Part shown: piece after piece, positions 51,191-60,130 of the stretch
How the letters are laid out: every line of letters starts with the position of its first letter
Numbering within the stretch: the first letter of the stretch is position 1
Assembly: GCA_963829355.1 (NCBI GenBank)
Contig: CAWHHZ010000008.1
Coordinates: forward strand, 124,001-188,000
Origin: CAWHHZ01 sp963829355
GTDB taxonomy: Bacteria; Acidobacteriota; Thermoanaerobaculia; Gp7-AA8; JAHWKK01
Direction: 5' to 3'
Length of the DNA: 64,000 bases
Notes under the pieces: model-generated
Told to the model about the DNA's origin: nothing
Databases searched by the model: none
What the model saw: only the letters and a program-made list of their open reading frames with translations
Translations under genes and position numbers: made by a program

Positions 51191-52663
51191 ATGAAAGTAC
51201 TCATTACGGGCGGAACCGGTGTCATCGGACGAGGACTCATCCCGGCGCTGAAGCTGGCGGGAGCTGAGCAGATCAGACTCCTCACGAGAAACGCGATGGA
51301 AGACGCCGCCGAGTGGGAGGGCGTCGAGCCTTATCCGGGCGACATCACGGATCCGCCCACCGTCGGCGAATCGGCCGAGGAGATGGATGTCGTGGTTCAC
51401 ATCGCGGGGATCGAGGAGGAACGGCCTCCCGAGATCACCTTCGAGGGCGTCAATGTCCGCGGCACCGAACTGATCGTTTCCGAATGCGAGAGGGCCGGTG
51501 TGAAGAAGCTCGTGTTCGTCTCGACACTCAACGCGAATCGTCCGGCAACCGGATATCAGAATTCGAAGAGAAAAGCGGAGGAGATCATCCGGACCTTCTC
51601 CCGCGACTGGGTCATCCTGCGTCCGTCCGCCATCTACGGCCCCGGCGACCGGCACGTCACAACGCTCCTTGGCCTGATCCGCACGCTTCCGGCGATCCCG
51701 GTCCTGGGGGACGGGTCTCAATGCATCCAGCCGATCTGGTACGAGGACATGGGCCGTGTGATCGTCCGGTCGATCGAGAGCGAAGAGATCACGCACGTCA
51801 CCCTCCCCGTCGGCGGCAATCGCACCACCGTCCGTCAGCTCGTGGACGAGCTCTCACTGGTGGCAGGAAAGCAGCCGCGCATCGTGTCGATACCACCGGA
51901 CATCGCGCTTACGGGATCAGCGATTGCCGATCTGCTCGGATTCGATCTGCCGATCAGCGAGACACAGATCCGTCTCCTTCTCCAGGAGAGCTGTATCGAC
52001 GGGTCGGAGTCGAATGCCCTCATCGGGACATTCGGCATCGAACCATTCGATCTCCGTGAATCGCTGAAGACTCTCGCGGAGTCGCTTCCTGAGCAAACAA
52101 CCGACGAGGGAGTCGGGAGTGTGCGACGAAAGATCTTCACTGCTCTCGTGGCCGGCCCGGGAGTGACTGCCGAATCGATGTTCGCAACGATCCGCAGAGA
52201 GCTCCCTCGGTTGATGCCAATTCCCTTCGCCGGGGAAGCCGACGGCGCTCCTCTCGAGAAGGGCGCTACACTCACCGCCGAGCTCGGCCCGCGCGGCACC
52301 ATTCAGATGCGGGTGGAACAGCTCGATTCGAATCATCTGACACTCGTGACCGTCGAAGGACACCCCCTCGCGGGAGCAGTACGGTTCATCACGGAGCCGC
52401 GACCTGCAGGCGCCACGCTCCGGATCGAGGTCTATGCTCGTCCGTCCGATCTTCCGCACTGGCTCGCGATGAAGGCTGGATCGAGTCAGATGCAGTCCGA
52501 CATGTGGCGCACCACGATGCGGAACATCATCGACCAAAGCGCCGGTCAGCTCGAGCGGGAAATCACGGAAGAGGAAACCACGCTCGACGAATCCCGCGGC
52601 GATCTCATCGACGAGTGGGTCAACCGCATCGTCAACGCGAGGCGACGGGAAGAAGGAGTCTAG
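51191..52663 (+). CDS. Atypical SDR fused to a DUF1990-like domain
   Basis: The 490-residue protein starts MKVLITGGTGVIGRGLIPAL, an NAD(P)-binding motif (GxxGxxG) of atypical/extended SDR enzymes. YQNSK holds the Tyr/Lys pair, and RPSAIYGPGD is a usual epimerase box. The last 150 residues (SMFATIRRELPRLMPIPFAG, LTAELGPRGTIQM, WLAMKAGSSQMQSDMWRTTM) resemble DUF1990, a lipid- or isoprenoid-binding-like fold. Fusion of the two is unusual. It is on the opposite strand to the glycosyltransferases and sits inside that locus, so it may act on a sugar or a lipid carrier; this is not proven. Confidence 0.78.
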   Translation: MKVLITGGTGVIGRGLIPALKLAGAEQIRLLTRNAMEDAAEWEGVEPYPGDITDPPTVGESAEEMDVVVHIAGIEEERPPEITFEGVNVRGTELIVSECERAGVKKLVFVSTLNANRPATGYQNSKRKAEEIIRTFSRDWVILRPSAIYGPGDRHVTTLLGLIRTLPAIPVLGDGSQCIQPIWYEDMGRVIVRSIESEEITHVTLPVGGNRTTVRQLVDELSLVAGKQPRIVSIPPDIALTGSAIADLLGFDLPISETQIRLLLQESCIDGSESNALIGTFGIEPFDLRESLKTLAESLPEQTTDEGVGSVRRKIFTALVAGPGVTAESMFATIRRELPRLMPIPFAGEADGAPLEKGATLTAELGPRGTIQMRVEQLDSNHLTLVTVEGHPLAGAVRFITEPRPAGATLRIEVYARPSDLPHWLAMKAGSSQMQSDMWRTTMRNIIDQSAGQLEREITEEETTLDESRGDLIDEWVNRIVNARRREEGV

Positions 52664-52691
52664 GTCGAGCGAGCCCGAGCCCTGGAGGCTT

Positions 52692-52865
52692 GTCATCCTG
52701 AGCGCCAGCGAAGGATCGGGTACGTCCTGACTGTCCCGTTCTTTCCGTCCTGAGAGTCGGGCCGTACGAGATCCTTCAACCGTCCCTTCGGCTTCGCTCA
52801 GGGCAGGCCTCCGCTGCGCTCCGGCGGCTCAGAGGCTGTGAAAGAATCCAGCCTCTCAGGATGAC
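52692..52865. repeat. Family A palindromic repeat, copy 10
   Basis: GTCATCCTGAGCGCCAGCGAAGGATC is mirrored at a distance by GAGATCCTTCAACCG, the insert CTCAGGGCAGGCCTCCG, and the end CTCAGGATGAC. It fills the gap after the SDR gene. Confidence 0.87.
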
Positions 52866-52948
52866 AGTGGGTTTTCTACGATTCCAATCGGCACAACGCG
52901 TCGTAAAAAGGCTCGTGACGACATGATGGAGCCCCAACCACCGAAGCT

Positions 52949-53800
52949 TCAGATCCATCCGAGGAAGCCGCCCGTGACTCCTGCCGCGATGGTGACGGCA
53001 CGCTTCAGCTCGAATCGGAACACCGCACGGATGATCTTCCGGCAATCTTCCAGAAGAAGTGAGGGGTAGCTGCTGACACCCGGGTGGAGCCGTCTTACGA
53101 AGTAGCGGTTTCTCGTCCTCAGGTAGTCGGCACGCAGTCCCAGACGAGGAGCAGTTTTCGATCCCGCGTGGACGGCGAGCGGACGATGTACCAGCAGCAG
53201 ACGCCAGCCCGAGTCGTGGAGCCGCGCACAGAGCTCCACGTCCTCATAGTAGGCAAAGAAAGCGGGGTGGAGCATCCGTCCCCGAACTGCAACGTCCTCG
53301 AGCGCATCCCGCCGGTACATGGCCGCCGTGGCCGAGACACCCCACGGTTCTTCCTGCACTGAAATCTCCGGCTCTCCATGCGCCAGTTGCAGGAATCTTC
53401 CTCCCGACACCTCGATCCCCGCGCCGTCGATCAGACCGTCCGGTGTCACGATGATCGATTGTGTGGCCGCGACATGATCGTCTTCCTGCATGCCTTTGAT
53501 CAGAGCTTCTGCCCATTGAGGCGCGAGATCCACGTCGTTGTTGACCAGAGCAACGAGCGGGGCCGCCGATTCACGCCAGCCGAGGTTGACGCCGCCGGTG
53601 AAACCAAGATTGTGCTCGACCCGCAATTGATGAACCGGTACGTCGCGATCCTCGATCCTCTCGGAGACTGGAACGGAGGACCCGTTGTCGACGACGATGA
53701 TCCTGGAAGGGGGATGCGTCTGTGCCTCGATCGACCGCAGGCAGCGTTCGAACCGCTCTCCTCCGTCGAGATCGAGGACGATCGCTTCCCAATCACTCAT
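52949..53800 (-). CDS. Glycosyltransferase family 2 protein
   Basis: The 283-residue protein has VDNGSSVPV (donor site), NLGFTGGVNLGW and LVNNDVDL with the DxD-like ND, then ISVQEEPWGVSATAAMYRRDAL and FFAYYEDVELCARLHDSGW, matching rhamnosyltransferase-like GT2 enzymes. The opening (IVLDLDGGERFERCLRSIE) is a shorter form of the usual V.WN lead. It overlaps the upstream GT-C-like gene by eight bases. It is probably part of the polysaccharide locus. Confidence 0.9.
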   Translation of the reverse strand: MSDWEAIVLDLDGGERFERCLRSIEAQTHPPSRIIVVDNGSSVPVSERIEDRDVPVHQLRVEHNLGFTGGVNLGWRESAAPLVALVNNDVDLAPQWAEALIKGMQEDDHVAATQSIIVTPDGLIDGAGIEVSGGRFLQLAHGEPEISVQEEPWGVSATAAMYRRDALEDVAVRGRMLHPAFFAYYEDVELCARLHDSGWRLLLVHRPLAVHAGSKTAPRLGLRADYLRTRNRYFVRRLHPGVSSYPSLLLEDCRKIIRAVFRFELKRAVTIAAGVTGGFLGWI

Positions 53801-55715
53801 GAATCACCCGGTCGATCACCGCTGCCCCCTCAATGACACGAAGCTCCACTTCCTCTTCCGGAATCTCGATCCGGGCGGTCCCGAACGGCTCCGTGGGCGG
53901 AAGGCTCCACTGAAGATCACCAATCCCTATGGTCACCCCGTGTTCAGACGAATAATCGATCGATGCCGTCCCGGGCTTCATTCGGAATGTCGCGACGGAT
54001 GACTCGTCCATCGACCAGCCGCCTCGGAACCTGAAACGTGCCACGGTCCACCGCTCCGGATAGAGTTGTCCGCCCCGGTGACCGACATGGGCATCTTCCA
54101 TCTCCACGATCCGCGACGGCTGTTTCGCGACCAGAGCAACGCTCGTGATGCCGGTGGCGAATGCAATCGCCAGAGCGGCCGCGGGGATTCGTGTCTTCCA
54201 CCGGGCGACGATCGCCATTGCGGTGATGGCCATCAGGAGCCAGACGATGGCCGCAGAATTGAAGCGGATCAGGCTCGGGAGAGCCTGCGAGAAATTCTGT
54301 CCGGTCGAACGCGAGAGAGCTTCGGCCAGGACGCTCTCACCGCTGGCGATGTGAAAGAGTCTCCACGGAAAGGCGATGCCGTGAATCACGAGCCCTGCCG
54401 TCCAGGCACTCGCAAACCACCGGATCTGAGACGGGAGCCATTCGAGAACCCGCGCCAGACCGAGCGCGAAGAGCGGCGCCAGAACGACCACATACCGAAG
54501 AGGAGGCGACCACCCTCCGTGCCACTCCGCGCGGGGCGCGAGAAGGAGGAGATACGGGACTGCCGTCAGCCACAATGCTCCCACGCCTCGGCGGTCTCTT
54601 CCCCGGAAAAAAACCAGAAGACCGAGCAACCATAGGGGTGCCTGAAACAGCAGACCTGCCTGTGCGTCGATGATCAGGCCCCCGAACCCGCGTAGATACC
54701 AGAGCGGACTCATCGGAAGAATCTCGAACAACCGGTGCACTCCGAAGGGCCTGCCCGTCGCGATCCACAACACGACGAAGGGGACGATCATCGCCGCGAC
54801 CCCGACAGCGATCTTCTTCGGCGAAGGCCGGTGAAGCACCACCGCCGCCACGAGCAGTGCGATCGCGAGAGCTCCGAAACGGAGCTGCAGGAGTGAGAGC
54901 ACGAGGAGCCACACGACGAATCTCTTCCACTTTCGCGCCTGCATCGCCCGGATCGCTTCGCTGAATGCCAGCGCCCCCGGCACCTCGGTCCACAACCGGG
55001 TCGAATAAAACAGAACGGGCGGCGCGAGAGCGATGGCGGGCCACACCAGCGATCGGGAAACCAGTGGAGAGCCTCCTTCCTCGCACAACTTCAGGACCGA
55101 TACGACCATCAAGCCGCCGAAAAGGGCGATCGTCGCGACGGCTCCATGCAGACCGCCCACGAGATACCCAGGGACCATGAGCACCGACAGAAAGGGCTCG
55201 TGACGCGAGTAGAGCTGGCCCTCCTCTCCCACAGGATCGCCGAGCTGCGGCTGAAGATCCAGACGGCCGGTTTCCGACTCTGCCAGCGCTCCGTACTGGT
55301 TCGCCAGATCGAGATCGAGGTCCTGGACGATCGACTCCGTCAGAAGGAGAAAATACGGCTCGTCCCCGTCGATGGGCAGATGAAGGACGTGGGGAATGAG
55401 AATCAGATACACGAAGGTGGCCGCGAGACCTGCCCTCACCGCATTCCATCTCAACGCGTTTCCGTCCGAGCTGAGAATCAGTCCGACGAAAAGTCCTGAC
55501 CTCATCACGAAGACGATTGCGAACAGAAGGTCCCCCGGAAGTGTGATCTCCAGAACGCGGAGTGTTGAGATGCCCAGCGTCAGAATCACCCAGAACGCCG
55601 CTTCCGCAATCCCCCACCGCTGGCCCATCCCGCTCCGACGCAGCAGGAGAAGAGGAACAACCGCCGTCGCCAGGAGGAGACAGCCGAGAATCACGATGTC
55701 GTGCATCGCCATCAT
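53793..55715 (-). CDS. Polytopic GT-C-like membrane protein with a C-terminal beta domain
   Basis: About twelve TM helices extend from residue 5 to 540, with a first extracytoplasmic loop LPIDGDEPYFLLLTES that has the Asp-Glu pair often seen in GT-C enzymes such as ArnT and mannosyltransferases. The last 100 residues are a beta-rich periplasmic domain (RWTVARFRFRGGWSMD). The family is not identifiable with confidence. ATG 55715 overlaps the stop of the upstream gene (ATGA) and begins the hydrophobic lead, so the longer frame to 55841 is rejected. It probably transfers a sugar from a lipid-linked donor. Confidence 0.75.
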   Translation of the reverse strand: MMAMHDIVILGCLLLATAVVPLLLLRRSGMGQRWGIAEAAFWVILTLGISTLRVLEITLPGDLLFAIVFVMRSGLFVGLILSSDGNALRWNAVRAGLAATFVYLILIPHVLHLPIDGDEPYFLLLTESIVQDLDLDLANQYGALAESETGRLDLQPQLGDPVGEEGQLYSRHEPFLSVLMVPGYLVGGLHGAVATIALFGGLMVVSVLKLCEEGGSPLVSRSLVWPAIALAPPVLFYSTRLWTEVPGALAFSEAIRAMQARKWKRFVVWLLVLSLLQLRFGALAIALLVAAVVLHRPSPKKIAVGVAAMIVPFVVLWIATGRPFGVHRLFEILPMSPLWYLRGFGGLIIDAQAGLLFQAPLWLLGLLVFFRGRDRRGVGALWLTAVPYLLLLAPRAEWHGGWSPPLRYVVVLAPLFALGLARVLEWLPSQIRWFASAWTAGLVIHGIAFPWRLFHIASGESVLAEALSRSTGQNFSQALPSLIRFNSAAIVWLLMAITAMAIVARWKTRIPAAALAIAFATGITSVALVAKQPSRIVEMEDAHVGHRGGQLYPERWTVARFRFRGGWSMDESSVATFRMKPGTASIDYSSEHGVTIGIGDLQWSLPPTEPFGTARIEIPEEEVELRVIEGAAVIDRVIHE

Positions 55716-57301
55716 CGTCGGAAGCCCATCTCCTCGATGATGAGGTTCTCGTTCTTCTTCAATCCCGGCGCTGCCGTGATGACGATCCAGCGTGGACTGT
55801 CGACAGACGGAATGCGGACGCGGCCCGTCCCGCGGGGCCACGCGCCCACCCCATACCCTTCGATTGCAGTGGGCTCATCAGGCCTCGGATTCTGCGTTTC
55901 GAGAACGTGGCCGGGCCGGAAAGCACCCCAATCCGCAATCTCACCAATCGTGATCATCCTGGCGTACCCGCGAGCATCCGACCCGAGAATCTCGACTTTC
56001 GCCACTCGATATCCCGGAGGGGCATCTCCGAGATTCGCTCCCGCGATACGCAGCTCGAGCTCACCGGCTCCGGGATCGACCGGAATCGTGATCTGCTCGC
56101 CGCCAGCGAGATACGAGTCGATCAGTATGCGATCGGTGGGCGGCGCAGGATGACTGGTGAGCAGGAACGCCCCGAACAGCGCGGCTCCCGCAATACCCGC
56201 CCAGCTCCGAAGACTCACGGGTAACAGCGCCAGGGCAGCAAGGAGCAGCACGGCCAGGAGCGGCAGTGGGCCCGGAGGCCGCGGAATGATGGCACCCGAC
56301 CACGGCAGGAAAACCAGGATCGTGCCGACGAGAACCAGAGCGGGCAGGTCGGCCAGCACGCCACACTGATCCGCCTCCTCACCTCCCGCGCTCCAGAGGG
56401 AACATGCGGCGACGATCCCCACCGCAACAATCGGCGCGGTGAGAGACGGCCTCACAAGCAGGGCGAGCGCCGTTGATGTGAAGACCACCGCTCCGGGCAT
56501 TGCCGAACGGTACAGCGAAGGGAAGAATGGCAGCGCCGCGGCCGCGCAAGCTGCATTCGAGGTGGTCCTCTGAACCAATGGCAGGAACGCGTGTGAGCCG
56601 GGGCGGATGGAACGACTCGCCATCCAATTCGTGGCGACAATCACGGCCACGGCCGCGGCCATCCACTTCAGGAACAGACCGGCGACGACGATGGAGATCC
56701 CCTTCATAAGCCACGACTCGCGTCGGAGAGCGATCACGAGAAGCAGGACCAGCCATGGGATGAGAGAGGCTCTGGCCGAGTGGGAGGGGATCGTCACCGT
56801 CAGAAGCAGAACGGCCGCGGCCACGGTAGCGGGAGGCGCCCCTCCTCTTCTGAGAAATCGCCAGAGCGCTACCGCACCTGCGACGACGATCGTCTGAATC
56901 AGCACCGGAGTCCAACCACTCGCGACGATCCTGAGAGGAGCCAAGATCGCCGCCGCCGTGAGCATCTCGAACGGCTCCCACTCTCTTCCGGCTCCGGCGA
57001 GATGAACGGCGACGGCCAACGCAACGCTCACGCCCAGGAGCAGCAATCGGAGATCGTCCCGGGGGACCGCCACCTCGATCGCAAAGATGACCGGGATCAG
57101 TACGAGGAGAGGCTCACGCCAGCGCGCGGGGGTCCGCAGCGCAAGAACCCAGATCGAGAGTGCAAGCAGTGGAAGAGCCGCATCAATGATGGTCGGCCGG
57201 GACTGGTACGAGGCCAGCAGGATCGCTGCAATCACGACGATGACGCCGCCCAGAGATGCACCGATCGCTCTGGCCGGTTCGGTGTCGCGCAGGTGGAACA
57301 C
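55712..57301 (-). CDS. Polytopic membrane protein of unknown function with a C-terminal beta domain
   Basis: The 529-residue protein has about eleven TM helices up to residue 400 (IGASLGGVIVVIAAILLAS first), then a periplasmic beta-rich domain (ITIPVDPGAGELELRIAG and VRIPSVDSPRWIVITAAPG) and a conserved-looking end. It might be a polymerase/flippase-like protein of the locus, but no motif proves it. The GTG at 57301 overlaps the last base of the dapF stop codon (TAGTG), which fixes the start; the longer frame to 57799 overlaps dapF and is rejected. The neighbouring gene at 53793 has a similar layout: TM helices then a beta domain. Confidence 0.65.
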   Translation of the reverse strand: MFHLRDTEPARAIGASLGGVIVVIAAILLASYQSRPTIIDAALPLLALSIWVLALRTPARWREPLLVLIPVIFAIEVAVPRDDLRLLLLGVSVALAVAVHLAGAGREWEPFEMLTAAAILAPLRIVASGWTPVLIQTIVVAGAVALWRFLRRGGAPPATVAAAVLLLTVTIPSHSARASLIPWLVLLLVIALRRESWLMKGISIVVAGLFLKWMAAAVAVIVATNWMASRSIRPGSHAFLPLVQRTTSNAACAAAALPFFPSLYRSAMPGAVVFTSTALALLVRPSLTAPIVAVGIVAACSLWSAGGEEADQCGVLADLPALVLVGTILVFLPWSGAIIPRPPGPLPLLAVLLLAALALLPVSLRSWAGIAGAALFGAFLLTSHPAPPTDRILIDSYLAGGEQITIPVDPGAGELELRIAGANLGDAPPGYRVAKVEILGSDARGYARMITIGEIADWGAFRPGHVLETQNPRPDEPTAIEGYGVGAWPRGTGRVRIPSVDSPRWIVITAAPGLKKNENLIIEEMGFRR

Positions 57302-58173
57302 TATTCGACCGGCTTCCGCACCCACTCCGGGTCGAAACCGGTGAGCGTCTCCGGCATGAAGGCTGACTCGAACACGATTCTGGCGTCCCCGCGGAGTTTC
57401 ATTGCTCCGATACGCTCTCCCTCGATCTCGAAGGAGACGGTCAGAACGATCCCGCTCCTCGTCGTCACTTTTACGGGAGAGCGGACCTTGCCGTTTAGAG
57501 CCGCCGCTGCGACCGAGGCCGTCACTCCGGAGCCGCAGGCCATGGTCTCGCCCTCGACACCACGTTCCCAGGTTCTCACGGAGATCGCGTCGGGCGAGTC
57601 GAGCCGGACGAAGTTCACGTTCGCACCCGCCTCTCCGAGATCGCGGTGATGCCTGATCTCCGCACCCAGAGTATCGATGGACCGCGTCCAGAAATCGTTT
57701 TCCGCGCTCCAGATGACGTAGTGCGGGACACCCACCATCATCGAGCTTCCCTCCACCACGCCTGCCGCCTTCGTCTCCAGGGGCCGGTCCCGCTGCCATT
57801 CACGCGGAGGCTGCAGGGTAAGCTCGACGTCACCGTCGATCAGCCGCGCCTCGACCCTGCCGGCTCCCGTCTCGATCGACATCTCCTCGCCGGCGGCCCC
57901 GATATGGTGAGCGAAACGGGCTGCGCAGCGTGTTCCATTTGCACAGAAATCCGCTTCCGAGCCATCAGCATTGAAATACCTCATCCGGAACGTCTCCGAT
58001 TTAGATGGCTCGATGAGGATCATTCCGTCGGCGCCAACCGACAGTCTCCTGGTGCAGACAGTCCGCGCCAGTGACGAGGGATCGTCGATTCGGTGCTGCC
58101 TGTGATCGATCGCCACAAAGTCGTTTCCAGCGCCGGACATCTTCGCAAACTGCGTGTTCATGAGGAGTTCCAC
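57301..58173 (-). CDS. dapF: Diaminopimelate epimerase
   Basis: DapF interconverts LL- and meso-diaminopimelate for lysine and peptidoglycan synthesis. The 290-residue protein has FAKMSGAGNDFVAIDH, the first catalytic Cys in DFCANGTRCAARFA and the second in GETMACGSGVTASVAAA, and WERGVEGET. The start GTG 58173 has AAAGGA five bases upstream, better than the ATG at 58161. It overlaps the first base of the downstream membrane-protein start (TAGTG), so the polysaccharide genes after it are probably translated with it. Confidence 0.94.
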   Translation of the reverse strand: MELLMNTQFAKMSGAGNDFVAIDHRQHRIDDPSSLARTVCTRRLSVGADGMILIEPSKSETFRMRYFNADGSEADFCANGTRCAARFAHHIGAAGEEMSIETGAGRVEARLIDGDVELTLQPPREWQRDRPLETKAAGVVEGSSMMVGVPHYVIWSAENDFWTRSIDTLGAEIRHHRDLGEAGANVNFVRLDSPDAISVRTWERGVEGETMACGSGVTASVAAAALNGKVRSPVKVTTRSGIVLTVSFEIEGERIGAMKLRGDARIVFESAFMPETLTGFDPEWVRKPVE

Positions 58174-58342
58174 GAGATTCCTTTCTTGAAATAATCAGAC
58201 TCTCTTCACCGATAGACAGTGATGTTCGAGCGGACGACGATGTTGTCTTCGCCCGGGCGTGTCCTGACGGCCCGACAATCGTCTCAACAGTGTACCCGTC
58301 CGCGTCTCCAGCCGGACAGGAATGAAGCTCAGAGGTGGATGA

Positions 58343-60082
58343 ATGATGGAATCGACCCGCACGAAATTGCGAGCAGTCACCCGCAATGTCGCGATGTTAC
58401 TGGCAGCCACGATGGCGCTGTCCTCTCCTCTTGCTGCCCAGCAGATGCAGGAAGGTGAGCAGACTCAGGCCCCGCCGCTGCTCGAGACCGTGGACGTACA
58501 GGTCATCAACATCGATGCGGTCGTCACCGACCGGCGTGGCAATCCGGTTACCGGACTCACCATCGACGATTTCGAGTTGTACGAGAACGGCAGACCCCAG
58601 AAGATCACCAACTTCTACGAAGTCAACGAGACCAGCATCCGGCGCGTCGAACAGGGCCCCGGCCAGGAAAAGCCAGTCGAGTCGATCGAGGAGAACGCCC
58701 CTGCCGGGCGTCCACCATACCTCCAGCGCCGCCTGATCTTCTTCGTCGACAACCTTTCTCTGCACCCGTTCAACCGCAACCGGGTATTCAAGGCATTTCA
58801 GGAATTCATCGACGAGACGATGCAGGAAGGCGACGAAGCGATGATCGCCACCTGGAACCGCAGCATGAAGATCAGGGTTCCATTCACGTCCGACCGCCAG
58901 TATCTCAAGGATGAATTCGACGCGATGGCGGGGGAAAGTGGCTTCGGAACTCACTACCAGTCGGAAAAACAGCAGATCCAGCAGCGGATACGGGACGCCT
59001 CATCCGTGCAGCAGGCCGTCGTCGAAGCGCGGCAGTTCGCCCTGTCAGTCGAACACGACCTGCGGCAGACAGTGAGAGCCGTCAATGGCCTTCTCGAGCA
59101 GCTCGCGGGCGTCGAAGGGAAGAAGGCGCTCGTGATGACGAGCGAAGGCTTCTTCATCCAGCCAGGCAGGGAGATGTTTTACTTCGTCGATGCGATCAGG
59201 AATCAGCAAACGAATTGGGGACAGTCGACCGGGGGCATCCTTCTCGAAGGAATGGGATTCAATTCCGCAAACCTGATCCGATCAATTGCTCAGACCGCCA
59301 ACGCGAATGACATCACCCTCTACACGCTTCACGCCGGCGGACTCATGGGCATGGAAGCAGCCTCGGCCGAGAACCGGGAGCCGATGCCACTGAATGTGCA
59401 GCAGGCGGCTCTGTCGAACAGCACCGAAGCGCTTCAGCTGATGGCCGACATGACCGGTGGCATCGCTACGGTCGGCACGAACAACTTCTCCGGCGCCATG
59501 GACAAGATCGAGCAGGATCTCAATTCCTACTACTCCCTCGGCTACCGCTCAGGGACGCAGAGGGTCGACCGGCAACGGACTATCGAGGTGAAGCCGAAGA
59601 ACAGGGACTATCGCGTTCGATCGAAGCGAACATTCGTCGAGAAGTCGATCGGCACCGAAATGACCGACAAAGTCATCGCGAAACTGTTCTTCGACAGCCA
59701 GGAAAACGATCTCGGAATCGTTCTCACGACCGGCATGCCGACACAGGTCGAAGAAGACATCTTTCTCGTCCCGTTGTCGATTCACATTCCGATCAAGAAT
59801 CTGACACTGCTTCCCCAGGGCACCGCACAGAATCGCGGTGGATTCTCGCTCTGGCTCGTCGCCGCCGACGAGCAGAACGACATGTCGGACGTCACGACGC
59901 AGGCGCACACGATCTCCCTCACGGACGAACAGCTCGCCGCACTGGAGGGTCGCCACTACATCTACGACGTCGAGCTCCGAATGAGAAGGGGCCGAAACAC
60001 GATCTCGGTAGGTGTCATCGACGACATCTCGAAGGTGAAAGGCTTCCGAAGTCAGTCGGTGCTCGCAATGAGCCGAAGGTAG
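58343..60082 (+). CDS. Acidobacterial VWFA-related domain protein
   Basis: The 579-residue secreted protein has a signal peptide (residues about 1-32, ending PLAAQ) and a domain with VQVINIDAVVTDRRGNPVTGL and LIFFVDNLSLHP, the VWFA-related form that is common in Acidobacteriota. Asp136 begins a DxxS-type motif; the canonical MIDAS is incomplete. Later blocks are TMQEGDEAMIATWNRS and DLNSYYSLGYR. It is a short paralogue of the N-terminal part of the protein at 11663-15484. The ATG at 58343 has AGAGGTGG just upstream. It probably works outside the cytoplasm in binding or assembly; there is no enzyme motif. Confidence 0.92.
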   Translation: MMESTRTKLRAVTRNVAMLLAATMALSSPLAAQQMQEGEQTQAPPLLETVDVQVINIDAVVTDRRGNPVTGLTIDDFELYENGRPQKITNFYEVNETSIRRVEQGPGQEKPVESIEENAPAGRPPYLQRRLIFFVDNLSLHPFNRNRVFKAFQEFIDETMQEGDEAMIATWNRSMKIRVPFTSDRQYLKDEFDAMAGESGFGTHYQSEKQQIQQRIRDASSVQQAVVEARQFALSVEHDLRQTVRAVNGLLEQLAGVEGKKALVMTSEGFFIQPGREMFYFVDAIRNQQTNWGQSTGGILLEGMGFNSANLIRSIAQTANANDITLYTLHAGGLMGMEAASAENREPMPLNVQQAALSNSTEALQLMADMTGGIATVGTNNFSGAMDKIEQDLNSYYSLGYRSGTQRVDRQRTIEVKPKNRDYRVRSKRTFVEKSIGTEMTDKVIAKLFFDSQENDLGIVLTTGMPTQVEEDIFLVPLSIHIPIKNLTLLPQGTAQNRGGFSLWLVAADEQNDMSDVTTQAHTISLTDEQLAALEGRHYIYDVELRMRRGRNTISVGVIDDISKVKGFRSQSVLAMSRR

Positions 60083-60130
60083 GGGCGCCGCCATGCTCGA
60101 GCTCTGCGACGTCGCGCCGGGGAGAGTCTC

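Noticed and set aside
50996..51796. Long open extension upstream of the glycosyltransferase at 49865-50995
   Set aside because: It overlaps the well-supported divergent SDR gene and its translation is low-complexity and Arg-rich, so the start at 50995 is better.
45065..57301. Polysaccharide locus considered as a recent transferred island
   Set aside because: No integrase, tRNA or direct-repeat boundary is seen, base use does not differ visibly from neighbours, and housekeeping dapF is part of the run.
57302..57799. Extension of the polytopic membrane protein into dapF
   Set aside because: The added residues are antisense-free shadow of dapF in another frame and Arg/Gly-rich; the GTG at 57301 fits the TAGTG overlap.
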